IMG/VR virus record: IMGVR_UViG_3300038549_000012
Location: 1-43,317 of that record
Source: a virus
DNA: 43,317 nt
Direction: 5' to 3' (one strand)
Shown one piece after another: positions 12,680 through 20,037 of the stretch; positions within the stretch are counted from its first letter, which is position 1, and the number at the start of each line of letters is the position of its first letter. The position numbers and the translations under genes are program-made. The notes beneath the pieces are model-generated. The model did not search any database. It was not told the DNA's origin and saw only the letters and a list, made by a program, of their open reading frames with translations.

Positions 12680-12726
12680 CATTATTCCTGAATTGGTGCA
12701 GGCGATTTTGTATTTGAATTCTCGTA

Positions 12727-12930
12727 TTGATAACGTCTGGGACGAGATTTCTGAAGATTAACTGTTCAGTCTGTAACAGATTAGCCCGTCCCTATGGTAA
12801 AGAGACTTGTCGAACCTGCTACATGATAAACAAGCGGAAAGTCTTGGAGAGGGAGAGACTTCTACGTGAAAGACTCTGGAAGGAAATCAGGACAGGTCTG
12901 GAAGATGCAATCGCAACCCTTGGAGGCTAG
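12727..12930 (+). CDS. Small zinc-finger-like protein
   Basis: A 67-residue frame from TTG 12727. A CTG at 12751 or ATT at 12757 would give a start nearer the conserved-looking core. The core is a four-cysteine finger, CSVC and CRTC, separated by 16 residues. A long basic then acidic helix follows (NKRKVLERERLLRERLWKEI). Such a layout suits DNA or RNA binding. The start is uncertain because no ATG precedes the finger. Confidence 0.55.
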   Translation: MITSGTRFLKINCSVCNRLARPYGKETCRTCYMINKRKVLERERLLRERLWKEIRTGLEDAIATLGG

Positions 12931-13125
12931 ATGGACAAGCCCTTAAAACCAACTGCAGCCCAGATGTTCAATCTCAGAGCGAAAGCCGGTGATCTGGGGT
13001 TTAGAGTCAAATTGAACGATCTCCCCCCAGTCGAGTGGAAGGAATGGAAGCCTGATGAGGCGACTCTGAAAGCTTGGGAAAGGGCGGCTAATCCGTATCG
13101 GCGTTTCGTTGGGGATGGACGATGA
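12931..13125 (+). CDS. Small hypothetical protein
   Basis: A 64-residue protein with GGAGG overlapping the previous stop region and ATG directly after TAG. Basic and tryptophan-containing (PVEWKEWKPDEATLKAWERA). No family recognised. Its stop overlaps the next ATG. Confidence 0.6.
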   Translation: MDKPLKPTAAQMFNLRAKAGDLGFRVKLNDLPPVEWKEWKPDEATLKAWERAANPYRRFVGDGR

Positions 13126-13328
13126 CCCAGACTGAAGCCATTCTTGCCTATCTCAACTCCGGTAGGACTTTGACCGTAGCCGAAGCCCTTACCCAGTTCG
13201 GAGTGTATGCCCTTAGTCAGCGCGCGGGAGAATTGAGGAAACAGGGCTACCCGGTAGTCTCCGAGATGGTTGATCTACCCAATGGCAAGCGGGTAGCCCG
13301 ATACTCTCTAAAAGTGGCCTACGGTTAA
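13122..13328 (+). CDS. Helix-turn-helix protein (HTH_39-like)
   Basis: A 68-residue protein with the winged-helix plan MTQTEAILAYLNSGRTLTVA, then EALTQFGVYALSQRAGELRK and GYPVVSEMVDLPNGKRVARY. This is typical of the small phage HTH family that sits next to NinG-like and recombination genes. It probably binds DNA. ATGA overlap with the previous gene. Confidence 0.75.
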   Translation: MTQTEAILAYLNSGRTLTVAEALTQFGVYALSQRAGELRKQGYPVVSEMVDLPNGKRVARYSLKVAYG

Positions 13329-13333
13329 CCAGG

Positions 13334-13789
13334 ATGCTCAAGGCTGCCAGATCTCGTAAGAAACGAGTCCCTACCCTTGGGAAGCTTAAGAAACAAGCCT
13401 GGGCGCTCCTGAGTCAAATTGTGCGGCGCAATGATTCGCATGGGGATGAAACCGGGATGTGTTATACCTGTGGAGCGATGGACCTATGGAAAAGATTGCA
13501 AGCTGGTCACGCTATCCCGGGCAGGACAGGATCGGTCCTCTTCGATGAAGACATCATCCGGCCTCAGTGCTATCGCTGTAATGTTGCACTGCGGGGTAAT
13601 TATCCCGTTTTTACTACCAAACTGATCCGGGAGCGAGCTGAGGAGATGAAATTGGTTGATGCGAAGACTGCGCTAGAGTTGTCTATGGCTTGGTGGGAAA
13701 GAAAGCTCCTCGAATCTCGCCAGGTCCGTAAGTGGAGCCGGAGGGAATTAGAAGAATTGATCCAATCTTACAAAGCAAGGTTGAACTAA
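13334..13789 (+). CDS. NinG-like recombination endonuclease
   Basis: A 151-residue protein matching the NinG/Rap plan: a basic N-terminus, CYTCG (C43, C46), LQAGHAIPGR (H59), FDEDIIRPQCYRCNVALRGN (C79, C82, N83) and a C-terminal helical part. In lambda the protein is a structure-specific endonuclease acting on branched recombination intermediates. The cysteine pairs and the histidine form the HNH-type zinc and active site. It closes the early region just before the sugar cassette. Confidence 0.85.
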   Translation: MLKAARSRKKRVPTLGKLKKQAWALLSQIVRRNDSHGDETGMCYTCGAMDLWKRLQAGHAIPGRTGSVLFDEDIIRPQCYRCNVALRGNYPVFTTKLIRERAEEMKLVDAKTALELSMAWWERKLLESRQVRKWSRRELEELIQSYKARLN

Positions 13790-13801
13790 TCTCCCGGCTC
13801 G

Positions 13802-13818
13802 TGTATTGTGGCAATACA
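13802..13818. promoter_or_regulatory. Inverted repeat ending on a start codon
   Basis: TGTATTG (13802-13808) and CAATACA (13812-13818) are exact reverse complements around TGG. The last base is the A of the ATG at 13818. It could be an operator or an mRNA hairpin that hides the first start codon of the sugar-gene chain. Confidence 0.45.
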
Positions 13819-13928
13819 TGACTCCCAAGGCTCGGGAAGGTAATAGGCGACGTTGTAACAAGTGGCGTTCTGCCAACAGGGAAAAGTACAACGCCTACCT
13901 AAGACGTTACCGTTCAAAAAAGAAATGA
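13818..13928 (+). CDS. Tiny basic protein (36 aa) leading the sugar cassette
   Basis: A 36-residue, extremely basic frame (MTPKAREGNRRRCNKWRSAN, ending RRYRSKKK). Its stop overlaps the ATG of the GmhA-like gene (ATGA). Small Arg/Lys-rich proteins of this composition are common beside HNH genes in phages. Coupling with the next gene supports expression. Confidence 0.55.
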   Translation: MTPKAREGNRRRCNKWRSANREKYNAYLRRYRSKKK

Positions 13929-14494
13929 CCCACACCGAGCAATACATGGGAGAAACGGCTGAGATCGCCAAGCTCCTCATTGACCTGAGCCCTCAGATTG
14001 AAAAGTTGGTGTCTGAACTCATCTCTCTGAGAGCTCGACGCGGGAGGCTCTTTCTGGTGGGTTTGGGGGGGTCTGCTGCGAACTGTTCCCATGCCGTTAA
14101 TGACTTCAGAAGGCTCTGTGGAATAGATGCCTCTACGCCTGTGGATAATTCTGCCTTACTTACAGCTACCGCGAATGACGATGGATGGAACAGCATTTTC
14201 GCAAGCTTAGGCTCTGGAGGAGATGCGCTCTTGATTCTGTCCGTGGGTGGCGGGACTGATACCGTAAGTCTTCCGATTGTTTCTGCTGTTAATACAGCAA
14301 AAACCAAGGGAATGAGAATCCTTGGAATCGTCGGAAGGGATGGGGGATATACGAAATATCAAGGAGATACAGTTATCGTAATCCCGACAGTCAATCCGGA
14401 GAGAGTCACCCCTCATACCGAAGCCTTTCAGATGGTCGTGTTGCACTGCATCGTGAGTCATCCAGACTTACAGATCAGGAAGACGGTCTGGTGA
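13925..14494 (+). CDS. SIS-domain phosphoheptose isomerase-like protein (GmhA family)
   Basis: A 189-residue protein with an N-terminal helix, then LFLVGLGGSAANCSHAVNDF (residues 42-61). This is the sugar-phosphate-binding loop of the SIS fold in GmhA, which turns sedoheptulose 7-phosphate into D-glycero-D-manno-heptose 7-phosphate. LLILSVGGGTDTVSLPIV provides the second SIS motif, and PHTEAFQMVVLH a C-terminal helix with the histidine and glutamate seen in the family. The length is usual for GmhA. The start is the ATG overlapping the tiny basic gene. The longer frame from 13862 is rejected. Confidence 0.85.
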   Translation: MTHTEQYMGETAEIAKLLIDLSPQIEKLVSELISLRARRGRLFLVGLGGSAANCSHAVNDFRRLCGIDASTPVDNSALLTATANDDGWNSIFASLGSGGDALLILSVGGGTDTVSLPIVSAVNTAKTKGMRILGIVGRDGGYTKYQGDTVIVIPTVNPERVTPHTEAFQMVVLHCIVSHPDLQIRKTVW

Positions 14495-15141
14495 AAATCT
14501 TCTTAGATACTGCCGACATTTCGGAGATGATCAGACTTGCTCCGAAGGTCCAGGGCTTTACTACAAACCCCACTTTGATGAGAAAGGTCGGGGTGGTCGA
14601 TTACAAAGCGTTCGCCAAGATCGTCTTGGACAAGTTTCCTGACAAGCCGGTTTCATTGGAAGTCATAGCCGATGACTTCAAAGAGATGGAGAGACAAGCA
14701 AGACTCATTGCTTCTTGGGGGCCTAACGCTTACGTCAAAATCCCGATAACCAATACCAAGGGGGAGTCCTCGATCCCGATGATCAAAGACCTTGCGGACC
14801 TGAATCTGAACATCACGGCAGTAATGGATGTTGACCAGATCAGGGGCCTGCTTCCCACTCTCGGATTGAATCATATCATCTCATATTTCTGCGGGAGGAT
14901 CATGGACACCCAAAGACTTGCCCCAAGATTCATCGGGGAGGGGGATTACCAATTACTCTGGGCGTCTGCTCGGGAAATCTACAATGTGACCCAAGCTGAA
15001 GAGATGGGGTATGACATCATCACCCTCTCGCCAGAACTCTTTGCCAAGCTCGATCTAAAGGGTAAAGACCTGAATCAATATTCTCTAGAGACTGTTCAAC
15101 AATTCTTCAACGATGCACAGAAAGCGGGGTATGTACTTTGA
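14491..15141 (+). CDS. Transaldolase (TalC/fructose-6-phosphate aldolase-like)
   Basis: A 216-residue protein of the short transaldolase family. It shows MKIFLDTADISEM (D6), GFTTNPTLM (residues 22-30) and the Schiff-base lysine K83 in NAYVKIPIT. The GTG start overlaps the previous TGA. Transaldolase exchanges three carbons between fructose 6-phosphate and erythrose 4-phosphate and can yield sedoheptulose 7-phosphate. That is the substrate of the isomerase gene just upstream. Cyanophages carry talC for carbon metabolism, but here the neighbours point to heptose supply. Confidence 0.9.
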   Translation: MKIFLDTADISEMIRLAPKVQGFTTNPTLMRKVGVVDYKAFAKIVLDKFPDKPVSLEVIADDFKEMERQARLIASWGPNAYVKIPITNTKGESSIPMIKDLADLNLNITAVMDVDQIRGLLPTLGLNHIISYFCGRIMDTQRLAPRFIGEGDYQLLWASAREIYNVTQAEEMGYDIITLSPELFAKLDLKGKDLNQYSLETVQQFFNDAQKAGYVL

Positions 15142-16118
15142 ATGTTTTAGTTACAGGCGGCGCTGGTTATGTGGGTTCCCGTCTCATCCCCAAACTCTCC
15201 GGCGAGGGTTACAACGTCACAGTGTACGACACACTTTGGTTTGGAGATGGATTCCTGAATGGACATAACATCATCAAAGCTGACATTCGGGATATTAAGA
15301 GCTTTGAATCTGCTTGCAGAGATCAGGATGTCGTCATTCACCTTGCATGTATCTCAAATGACACGAGCTGCCAACTAGATGAAGCCCTCTCAACGACGAT
15401 CAATTACGATGCCTTTGAGCCTCTAGTCATTGCAGCCAAACGTACCGGGGTCAGGAGGTTCATCTTCTGTTCCTCCTCCTCAGTCTATGGAGTCTCTGAT
15501 GCCCCGGAAGTCACCGAAGATCATCCACTCGTACCACTGACTCTATACAACAAATATAAAGGACTGTGCGAACCCATACTGTTTAGGCATATGGATGACT
15601 CATTCGAGTGTGTTGTCATTCGTCCTGCGACTGTTTGTGGATACGCTCCCCGGATGCGCTTCGATCTCACCGTCAATATCATGACCAACCACGCAGCAAA
15701 GACCGGAAAGATCACCGTCTTTGGAGGAATGCAGAAGCGTCCCAATCTGCACATCGAAGATATGTGCGATGTCTACTCACTCCTCATAAAAGCACCCAAG
15801 GAGAAGATTCAGGGACAAATCTTCAATGTGGGTTACGCAAACATGAGAGTAAGCGAAATCGCAGAACTGGTGGCTAAAGAAGTCGGAGATATGTACCAGT
15901 CTGCTATTGAAATCGTCACCGAGCCTCGGGCGGATAATCGGTCCTATCACATCTCCTCGGAGAAGATCAAAAGGGTTCTAGGGTATGAACCAAAGCGAAC
16001 AGTCAATCAAGCTGTGAGAGACATCTGTACCAAATTCCAGGAAGGGTACATGACCGACTCTCTGACCAATCCGATCTATCTGAACATCGGGCAGTATCTT
16101 GAAAATAGTCTTAGCTAA
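15138..16118 (+). CDS. NAD-dependent sugar epimerase/dehydratase (extended SDR)
   Basis: A 326-residue extended short-chain dehydrogenase. TGGAGYVG (residues 6-13) is the NAD loop, CSSSSVYG carries the serine/threonine position, and Y137-x-x-x-K141 is the catalytic pair. RPNLHIEDMCD is the typical late motif. The substrate should be a nucleotide-sugar, and by context an NDP-heptose or 6-deoxyheptose. Epimerase, dehydratase and reductase activities cannot be told apart by eye. TTG start at 15138 overlapping the previous stop (TTGA). The 3' end overlaps the nucleotidyltransferase by 20 bases. Confidence 0.85.
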   Translation: MNVLVTGGAGYVGSRLIPKLSGEGYNVTVYDTLWFGDGFLNGHNIIKADIRDIKSFESACRDQDVVIHLACISNDTSCQLDEALSTTINYDAFEPLVIAAKRTGVRRFIFCSSSSVYGVSDAPEVTEDHPLVPLTLYNKYKGLCEPILFRHMDDSFECVVIRPATVCGYAPRMRFDLTVNIMTNHAAKTGKITVFGGMQKRPNLHIEDMCDVYSLLIKAPKEKIQGQIFNVGYANMRVSEIAELVAKEVGDMYQSAIEIVTEPRADNRSYHISSEKIKRVLGYEPKRTVNQAVRDICTKFQEGYMTDSLTNPIYLNIGQYLENSLS

Positions 16119-16488
16119 CGGCGTCTTTGATCCTCTCCATTACGGACATGTCCTGCATCTACAGCAGGCAGCTAAGTTGGGTATGGTTGTAGTAGGGTTG
16201 ACCAAAGATGCCTTCGTGAACAAAGGCCCTAAGAGGCCTGTGTTCGACGAAGACCAGAGGGAGCATGTACTGCGCGCTTTGAGTTGTGTCTCAGATGTAG
16301 TCCGGTGTGCTGATGCTATGGATGCGTTGATCCTGGTCAAGCCCGATATCTTCGTGAAGGGCAAAGACTACCGTGGAAAGATTGAAGAAGAACATGAGAA
16401 CTACTGCCGGTCTTCGGGGATCAAGATCGTTTTCACCGATACCCCTTTATTTTCCTCTACCAAGCTCCTTTCATGCTTGAGTCAGTAA
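16099..16488 (+). CDS. Heptose-1-phosphate nucleotidyltransferase-like protein (HldE C-terminal domain)
   Basis: A 129-residue cytidylyltransferase-fold protein. GVFDPLHYGH (residues 8-17) is the nucleotide-binding HxGH-type motif, and FSSTKLLSCL matches the C-terminal signature region. It corresponds to the adenylyltransferase half of HldE, which joins heptose 1-phosphate to a nucleotide. Here it is its own gene, with a TTG start overlapping the epimerase. GlmU or glycerol-3-phosphate cytidylyltransferase relatives are alternatives, but the neighbouring kinase favours the heptose route. Confidence 0.8.
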   Translation: MKIVLANGVFDPLHYGHVLHLQQAAKLGMVVVGLTKDAFVNKGPKRPVFDEDQREHVLRALSCVSDVVRCADAMDALILVKPDIFVKGKDYRGKIEEEHENYCRSSGIKIVFTDTPLFSSTKLLSCLSQ

Positions 16489-17294
16489 AGGACTTGAAAG
16501 TCCTTCTAGTAGGAGATGCGATCATAGATGAGTACTGCTATGTCACTCCCCTAGGTAAATCTATTAAGGACAACATGATCTCCACCCAATATCAAAGGAA
16601 AGAGACCTTCCGAGGTGGGGTATGGGCGGCAGCAGAACATGTTAGAGGATTTGTAAAGCAGGTTGATGTGGTCATGGGGCCAATGATCACTACCAACCGG
16701 CGCTTCGTTGAAGAAGCCTACATGCGTAAGCTCTTTGTAGTCCATGAGACTCAGGAAATCAAGTTCGTTCCTACTAAGCCTATAGGAGATTATGACTTGG
16801 TGATCGTTACCGACTTTGGACATGGTTGTATTACTCCAGAGTTGATTGCTGAACTGACTGTGGTGGCAAAGTTCCTGGCAGTGAACACCCAGACGAACAC
16901 GAGTAACTATGGTTTCAACATGATTACCAAATACCCCCGGGCTGATTTCGTAGTTCTGGATGAACTCGAAGCAAGACTCGCCACTCACGACAGGCATTCT
17001 CCTATTGAACAGGTGATCCTCAAGCTGGGCTTCAACAAGATCATCGTGACTCAAGGCTATAAAGGGGCTACCGGATATGACGGGGAGTTCCACCATCAGG
17101 ATGCTACAGCGGTGAAAGTAGTAGATACCATGGGTGCAGGGGATGCTTTTCTTGCGGTGAGTTCTCTTTTTGCCTGCAAAGGCTTCCCGATGGATGATTT
17201 AGTGAGGATAGGTAACGCTGCTGCCGCCGTGAAAGTCGGAGTGGTAGGACATAGAAACCCTGTAACCCCTGAAGCATTGGAGGCTTATCTGTGA
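16473..17294 (+). CDS. PfkB-family heptose kinase-like protein (HldE N-terminal domain)
   Basis: A 273-residue ribokinase-fold protein. VGDAIIDEY near the start, GGVWAAAEHV (48-57) and TDFGHG (113-118, like SDYGKG in HldE) are present. DTMGAGDAF has the catalytic aspartate at residue 224. HldE kinase phosphorylates D-glycero-D-manno-heptose 7-phosphate at C1. It is slightly shorter than the usual domain of about 310-320 residues. The gene order, transferase before kinase, is the reverse of the domain order in the fused enzyme. No GmhB phosphatase is present, so the host would have to supply it. Confidence 0.85.
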   Translation: MLESVKDLKVLLVGDAIIDEYCYVTPLGKSIKDNMISTQYQRKETFRGGVWAAAEHVRGFVKQVDVVMGPMITTNRRFVEEAYMRKLFVVHETQEIKFVPTKPIGDYDLVIVTDFGHGCITPELIAELTVVAKFLAVNTQTNTSNYGFNMITKYPRADFVVLDELEARLATHDRHSPIEQVILKLGFNKIIVTQGYKGATGYDGEFHHQDATAVKVVDTMGAGDAFLAVSSLFACKGFPMDDLVRIGNAAAAVKVGVVGHRNPVTPEALEAYL

Positions 17295-18232
17295 AATTCG
17301 CCATCCTCGGGCCTAGTTGTTTTGGGATTAATCTCGCGCTCTATCTGCAAAGGATGGGGCATGAAGTCTTTGGGATAGGAAGATCGAAACCAAAGGATGA
17401 GCCTTTCACATTAGGTCTGGATTGGGAATATCATCAACATCACATCACTTACGAGATTGAGCCCATAGTCCATCTCTTGAGGCAGAAGAAACCTGACTTC
17501 ATCGTCAACTTTGCAGCTCAAGGTGAGTCGGCTGCATCATTTACTGAAGATTCTTGGAGGTACTATGAAACTAACTGTGTCGGTCTTTCCCGGCTGGTAC
17601 ATAGAATTGACTCGGTCTTCATTCAAATCGGGTCGTCTGAAGTCTATGGACCTACGGTTAATCCGGCGCTTGAGAGCCAAGCGATCACCCCGACGAGCCC
17701 CTACTCAATCAGTAAAGGAGCCTTCGACCAACACCTTCAATCCGTCCAAGCCAGAATCGTTCCATTCAGCATAATCCGACCCTCTAACGGATACTGTCCC
17801 GGTCAACAACTCCATCGAATCATCCCAAAAGCACTCCTGTTAGGTATCCGGGGTGAGAAACTTCAACTACAGGGAGGCGGACGTGCGAAGAAAAGCTATC
17901 TCTACGCGGAGGACATCTCAAGGGCGATCCTCGCAGTCTGCCTCAAGGGGCAAAGGGGGGAAATCTACAACGTGGGACCAAATGACCCAACGAGCATACG
18001 AGAGGTGGTTGAAATCTGTGCAACTCTTTCCGGACGCTACTTTAATGAGTTCATTGAAGACGCTCCTGCTAGGTTTGGGGAGGACAAGCAATACTGGATC
18101 AACTCCGACAAGATCAAAGCCCTCGGATGGAAGCCTGAAACCTCGCTCAAAGCGGGGATAGGGCGAGTTTGGGAGTGGGTGAAACAGTACAAAGATCAAC
18201 TCAAGCCTGCCGAGTTTCAACTCAGACCATGA
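17291..18232 (+). CDS. NDP-sugar 4,6-dehydratase-like protein (extended SDR)
   Basis: A 313-residue extended SDR. The N-terminal loop ILGPSCFGINL is a degenerate version of the GxxGxxG NAD loop. GSSEVYG (114-120), Y138-x-x-x-K142 and RPSNGYCPGQQ are typical of RmlB or GDP-mannose-dehydratase-type enzymes, as is NFAAQGESAASF. The probable role is oxidation and dehydration of the activated heptose. GTG start overlapping the kinase stop. The altered NAD loop lowers confidence in full activity. Confidence 0.8.
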   Translation: MKFAILGPSCFGINLALYLQRMGHEVFGIGRSKPKDEPFTLGLDWEYHQHHITYEIEPIVHLLRQKKPDFIVNFAAQGESAASFTEDSWRYYETNCVGLSRLVHRIDSVFIQIGSSEVYGPTVNPALESQAITPTSPYSISKGAFDQHLQSVQARIVPFSIIRPSNGYCPGQQLHRIIPKALLLGIRGEKLQLQGGGRAKKSYLYAEDISRAILAVCLKGQRGEIYNVGPNDPTSIREVVEICATLSGRYFNEFIEDAPARFGEDKQYWINSDKIKALGWKPETSLKAGIGRVWEWVKQYKDQLKPAEFQLRP

Positions 18233-18885
18233 AAGCAATTATCCTCGGGGACAAGTCAGACATTGCCCAAGGGCTGAAACCTCTACTACAGGCCGATGGA
18301 TATGAAGTCTTGGGATGGAATAGAGAATCAGTGCTGCCTCATGAGAGATGGGACTTGGTTATCTCGGCTTTAGGAAAGGTTGCCCCAGTCGGTCAATGGT
18401 GGCGTGCTGATTCTAGTGGTTGGATCAATAATGCCAATGCAAATGTATTACTACCAATGACATTACTAACTAAACTTTGGATTCTGCACAATCCAGATGC
18501 TTCAGTTTGTTTCTTAGCGGGTTCTAATCCTCAGAAGATCATGCCCGGATACGCCCCTTACAATGCTTTCAAGATGGCCTTATTGAAAGTAGTGGAGCAA
18601 TTAGATGCTGAGAGTATAGATGCAAAGATATTCGCTTTAGGTCCAGGTTACATGGATACCAAGATACATAAACCGACTCTAGACGCTGGCTGGCCTAATG
18701 AACGCATAGCCAGAGGAAACCCGAACACTATTGAACAAGTATATGACTGTCTCAAATGGTGCATCAGTCAACCTAAAGAAGTGGTGGGGGGTAGAAATAT
18801 CTGTGTGTCTGACTCTTACGGAGCGGCGCTTGCGGAAAGACTTACGAAGAATCCCAACCTATTCAAATTGAGACGTGTTGAATGA
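18229..18885 (+). CDS. Classical short-chain reductase-like protein
   Basis: A 218-residue SDR starting at ATG 18229 (ATGA overlap). The frame extension back to 18169 lies in the upstream gene. ILGDKSDIAQGL is the cofactor loop in the form used by GxSSDI-type SDRs, and CFLAGSNP carries the serine. Y111-x-x-x-K115 (YNAFK) is the catalytic pair, and GPGYMDTKIH follows. Likely reduction of a keto-sugar intermediate. The protein is shorter than usual (about 250). Confidence 0.8.
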   Translation: MKAIILGDKSDIAQGLKPLLQADGYEVLGWNRESVLPHERWDLVISALGKVAPVGQWWRADSSGWINNANANVLLPMTLLTKLWILHNPDASVCFLAGSNPQKIMPGYAPYNAFKMALLKVVEQLDAESIDAKIFALGPGYMDTKIHKPTLDAGWPNERIARGNPNTIEQVYDCLKWCISQPKEVVGGRNICVSDSYGAALAERLTKNPNLFKLRRVE

Positions 18886-19535
18886 TTCACTTCTTGGGTA
18901 ACTCGTTCGCGGCCAATCACCTGAGAGAGGCAGCAAGAAAGAGGGGTTGTAAGCTCACCGAGCAGATCAAGGAGGCTTCACTTGTCTTCGTATCTGAAGA
19001 TACTCCTACCGATCCAGATGGAAGAAGGCATCTTGATTTGATTAGAAAGCTCGTAGGCCATGCAGTGCGTCATACTCGTGGAGTTCCAATAGTCCTAACC
19101 TCACAAGTGCCGGTGGGATTCACGCGGAGTTTGGAAATACTGGATATTTACCATCAAGCCGAGACGTTAAGAATCAAGGATGCCGAACAACGGGCTTTGA
19201 ATCCCGAGCAAATCATTGTTGGTACGACTGGACTCCCTCATGCAGTTCCCAAGGAATATCTAGACTACTTGGCGAGGTTTCAGTGTCCAATCTTCTGGAT
19301 GAAGTGGGAAGAAGCTGAGTTTTCAAAGATCGCTATTAACATAACCCTGGTTTCTCAAGTGGAGAATACAAACAGACTCGCTGAGTATGCGAAGAAGTAT
19401 GAATTAAGATGGGATGTGGTGAAACAAGCATTGGAAAACGATAGGAGAATCGGACCATATTCATATCTTGAACCCGGCAGATGGCAGGACTCAAAACATT
19501 TACTTAGAGATTGGGTGACGTTTGAAAGTCGCTAA
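18882..19535 (+). CDS. UDP-glucose/GDP-mannose dehydrogenase-like protein lacking the catalytic cysteine
   Basis: A 217-residue protein resembling the first two domains of nucleotide-sugar dehydrogenases. It shows a reduced Rossmann start (FLGNSFAANHL), SEDTPTDPDGRRHLDL, TSQVPVGFTR and then AEFSKIAIN in the hinge helix. The usual GGxCxxKD active-site segment is replaced by GRWQDSKHLLRD, without cysteine, and the third domain is missing. A four-electron oxidation of a sugar is therefore unlikely. It may bind a nucleotide-sugar, oxidise only once, or act as a partner protein. ATGA overlap with the previous gene. Confidence 0.7.
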   Translation: MIHFLGNSFAANHLREAARKRGCKLTEQIKEASLVFVSEDTPTDPDGRRHLDLIRKLVGHAVRHTRGVPIVLTSQVPVGFTRSLEILDIYHQAETLRIKDAEQRALNPEQIIVGTTGLPHAVPKEYLDYLARFQCPIFWMKWEEAEFSKIAINITLVSQVENTNRLAEYAKKYELRWDVVKQALENDRRIGPYSYLEPGRWQDSKHLLRDWVTFESR

Positions 19536-20037
19536 TCTGGTCGCTGAATTTTTGAAGGAACAGGGAATAGGGCATGTCTTTTGTCTCTCGGGAGGAGCGA
19601 GTCTCCATCTGATTCATGGAATAGCCGACACTGAAGGAATCACCTATGTCTGTCCACAAACTGAACAATCATGTGGCTTTGCTGCGGATGCTTATGCGCG
19701 ACTTAGAGGGCTTGGATGTGCAATTGCAACAAGTGGACCTGGAGCTACGAACCTCATTACTGCGATTGCAGCAAGCTACTATGACTCTATCCCAGTCCTT
19801 TACCTTACTGGCAACGTTACTACAAAACGCATGTCAGGAGGCCGAGTCCGACAGCTCGGATTTCAGGAGACTCCAATAGTAGAGATGGTGAAGCCGGTTA
19901 CCAAGTTCGCCTTTACGGTCATGGAAGCTGGAGAAGTCATTACGGTTCTCAGGTCTGCGATCTATCTCGCCAAAGATAGACGCCCTGGACCCTCATTAGT
20001 AGATATCCCTGATGACATACAACGCGCCGTTATATAG
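19522..20037 (+). CDS. Thiamine-diphosphate enzyme, N-terminal (PYR) domain, split gene
   Basis: A 171-residue protein equal to the PYR domain of acetolactate-synthase-type enzymes. VFCLSGGASLHLIHGI, TEQSCGFAADAYARL (the cofactor-activating glutamate is E48), SGPGATNLITAIAAS and PSLVDIPDDIQRAVI are present, the last just before the stop. A TTG start overlaps the previous gene. The remaining domains are encoded by the next gene in another frame with a 26-base overlap. Sugar clusters use such enzymes to add a two-carbon unit, as YerE does in yersiniose synthesis. That role is a hypothesis here. Confidence 0.85.
   Translation: MKVANLVAEFLKEQGIGHVFCLSGGASLHLIHGIADTEGITYVCPQTEQSCGFAADAYARLRGLGCAIATSGPGATNLITAIAASYYDSIPVLYLTGNVTTKRMSGGRVRQLGFQETPIVEMVKPVTKFAFTVMEAGEVITVLRSAIYLAKDRRPGPSLVDIPDDIQRAVI

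Noticed and set aside
16551-17096. 181-residue minus-strand frame inside the kinase gene
   Set aside because: A shadow of the PfkB kinase, whose catalytic motifs are on the plus strand.
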